64,000 nt of DNA from Candidatus Heimdallarchaeota archaeon (GTDB lineage Archaea > Asgardarchaeota > Heimdallarchaeia > Heimdallarchaeales > Heimdallarchaeaceae): contig JAUVXV010000001.1 of assembly GCA_030603365.1 (NCBI GenBank), forward strand, positions 637,037 to 701,036, written 5' to 3'. Both the position numbers and the translations under genes were made by a program. This document shows, piece after piece, positions 63,768 through 64,000 of the stretch. Position 1 is the first letter of the stretch. Every line of letters begins with the position of its first letter. The notes under the pieces were generated by a model that had not been told where the DNA came from, ran no database searches, and was given only the letters and a program-made list of their open reading frames with translations.

Positions 63768-63850
63768 ATAATGGAGCTAGCTCAATTCTTTAATCGTTTC
63801 ATTGAGAGATGATCGAAATGAAGAACGTCACTAGCTCCTAACGGTTCTAC
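63768..63850 (+). ncRNA. structured element, copy 2
   Basis: Arms GGAGCTAG (63773-63780) and CTAGCTCC (63831-63838) pair over 8 bp. CTCAAT/ATTGAG inside (63781-63806) forms an inner helix. AGAAC (63823-63827) can pair with GTTCT (63844-63848), interleaving with the outer stem. No clear TATA at the right distance; whatever gene it precedes is beyond the window. Confidence 0.45.
63771..63840 (+). repeat. 70-bp direct repeat, copy 2
   Basis: Partner of 58321-58390 (62/70 identical, same length). Both copies and the 61065 element share GGAGCTA and TAGCTCC as terminal arms. Confidence 0.85.
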
Positions 63851-64000
63851 TTCTTACTAATATTAAAATTTTATTTCAAATATTGAGCCACTCAAAGTAT
63901 TTGTTTTCAAATTTTCTCAAACTTGGCAATATATATTCTGGTTCTTTTTATAGCTATTTCTCACTGTATACTTGGCTACTTCTAGTAGCACAATAATTGA
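63851..64000. other. window end, no gene seen
   Basis: AT-rich sequence with no open frame of note or RNA signature. A gene downstream of repeat copy 2 may begin beyond 64000. Confidence 0.4.

Noticed and set aside
58321..63840. att sites of an integrated plasmid
   Set aside because: There is no tRNA target or integrase, and the copies differ at 8 positions, mostly in loops, so structural conservation is the simpler reading; kept only as an alternative.
1..64000. tRNA, rRNA, CRISPR arrays, insertion sequences
   Set aside because: I scanned the intergenic gaps for GGTTCRA-type T-loops, regularly spaced repeats and transposase motifs and saw none; weak tRNAs with introns could be missed.

Overview
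The window is a 64 kb, AT-rich stretch of archaeal chromosome. Informational genes are clearly archaeal: ribosomal proteins S30e and S8e, SRP19, Gar1, Nop5 with fibrillarin, Elp3, Trm1, and an RPC34-like RNA polymerase III homologue with cysteines for an Fe-S cluster. Lipid genes are archaeal too: a thiolase/HMG-CoA synthase/DUF35 operon and an archaetidylserine synthase/decarboxylase pair. The mixture of two paralogous MglA/Arf-like GTPases, an actin-like ATPase, an LRR protein, RPC34 and GrpE suggests an Asgard archaeon, possibly of the Heimdallarchaeia side. That placement is inference; no rRNA or tRNA gene is visible. Many start codons sit behind a GGTGAT/GTGAT Shine-Dalgarno, which I used to choose internal starts; others look leaderless, with a TATA box about 27 nt upstream.

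Layout: 0-3.7 kb holds unrecognised small proteins (an extremely acidic protein, two zinc-ribbon membrane proteins). 3.8-9.1 kb holds S30e, Elp3, an HTH regulator, Nop5-fibrillarin and a winged-helix protein with a palindromic operator. 9.2-12.1 kb is a secreted subtilase. 12.2-16.6 kb is a translation/RNA-modification run (S8e, SRP19, Gar1, RPC34-like, FtsJ, Trm1, RNase HII). 16.6-21.6 kb holds a rhomboid, a membrane protein built from repeated two-helix units, a YkgJ-type cysteine-cluster protein and an unknown zinc protein. 21.6-24.2 kb is the mevalonate entry operon. 24.3-28.2 kb holds GrpE, a DUF438-hemerythrin-PAS protein, a nucleotide-kinase-like protein with a structured 5' leader, and a coiled-coil/winged-helix protein.

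28.2-34.6 kb is an overlapping three-gene operon: RND/MMPL exporter, membrane-anchored secreted protein, PIN-domain protein. 34.8-40.7 kb combines a SIS-domain isomerase, GTPase, PD-(D/E)XK nuclease-like protein, long coiled coil, NYN-like protein lacking its usual acidic motif, and an ATPase-like protein lacking the Walker lysine but carrying a DNA-binding tail. A cluster of TTCGAA palindromes separates that last gene from an FtsX-type ABC export operon (40.8-45.9 kb). A membrane-anchored zinc metalloprotease, the second GTPase, an actin-like ATPase, phospholipid head-group genes and a second subtilase follow, to 55.7 kb.

55.8-64 kb looks accessory: an LRR protein with a tiny overlapping upstream ORF, an unrecognised 419-aa protein, a third subtilase, a Thr-stalked surface protein, a stand-alone MCM-type zinc ribbon, a NYN (+ possible LOTUS) RNase-like protein and a winged-helix regulator. 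Between them lie three small elements on the plus strand that share GGAGCTA...TAGCTCC arms. Two (58.3 and 63.8 kb) are 89 percent identical over 70 bp without indels. The third (61.07 kb) has two perfectly paired, interleaved stems, which means a pseudoknot, and a TATA box at the right distance. I propose these as a previously undescribed structured RNA family; this is the most interesting signal in the window.
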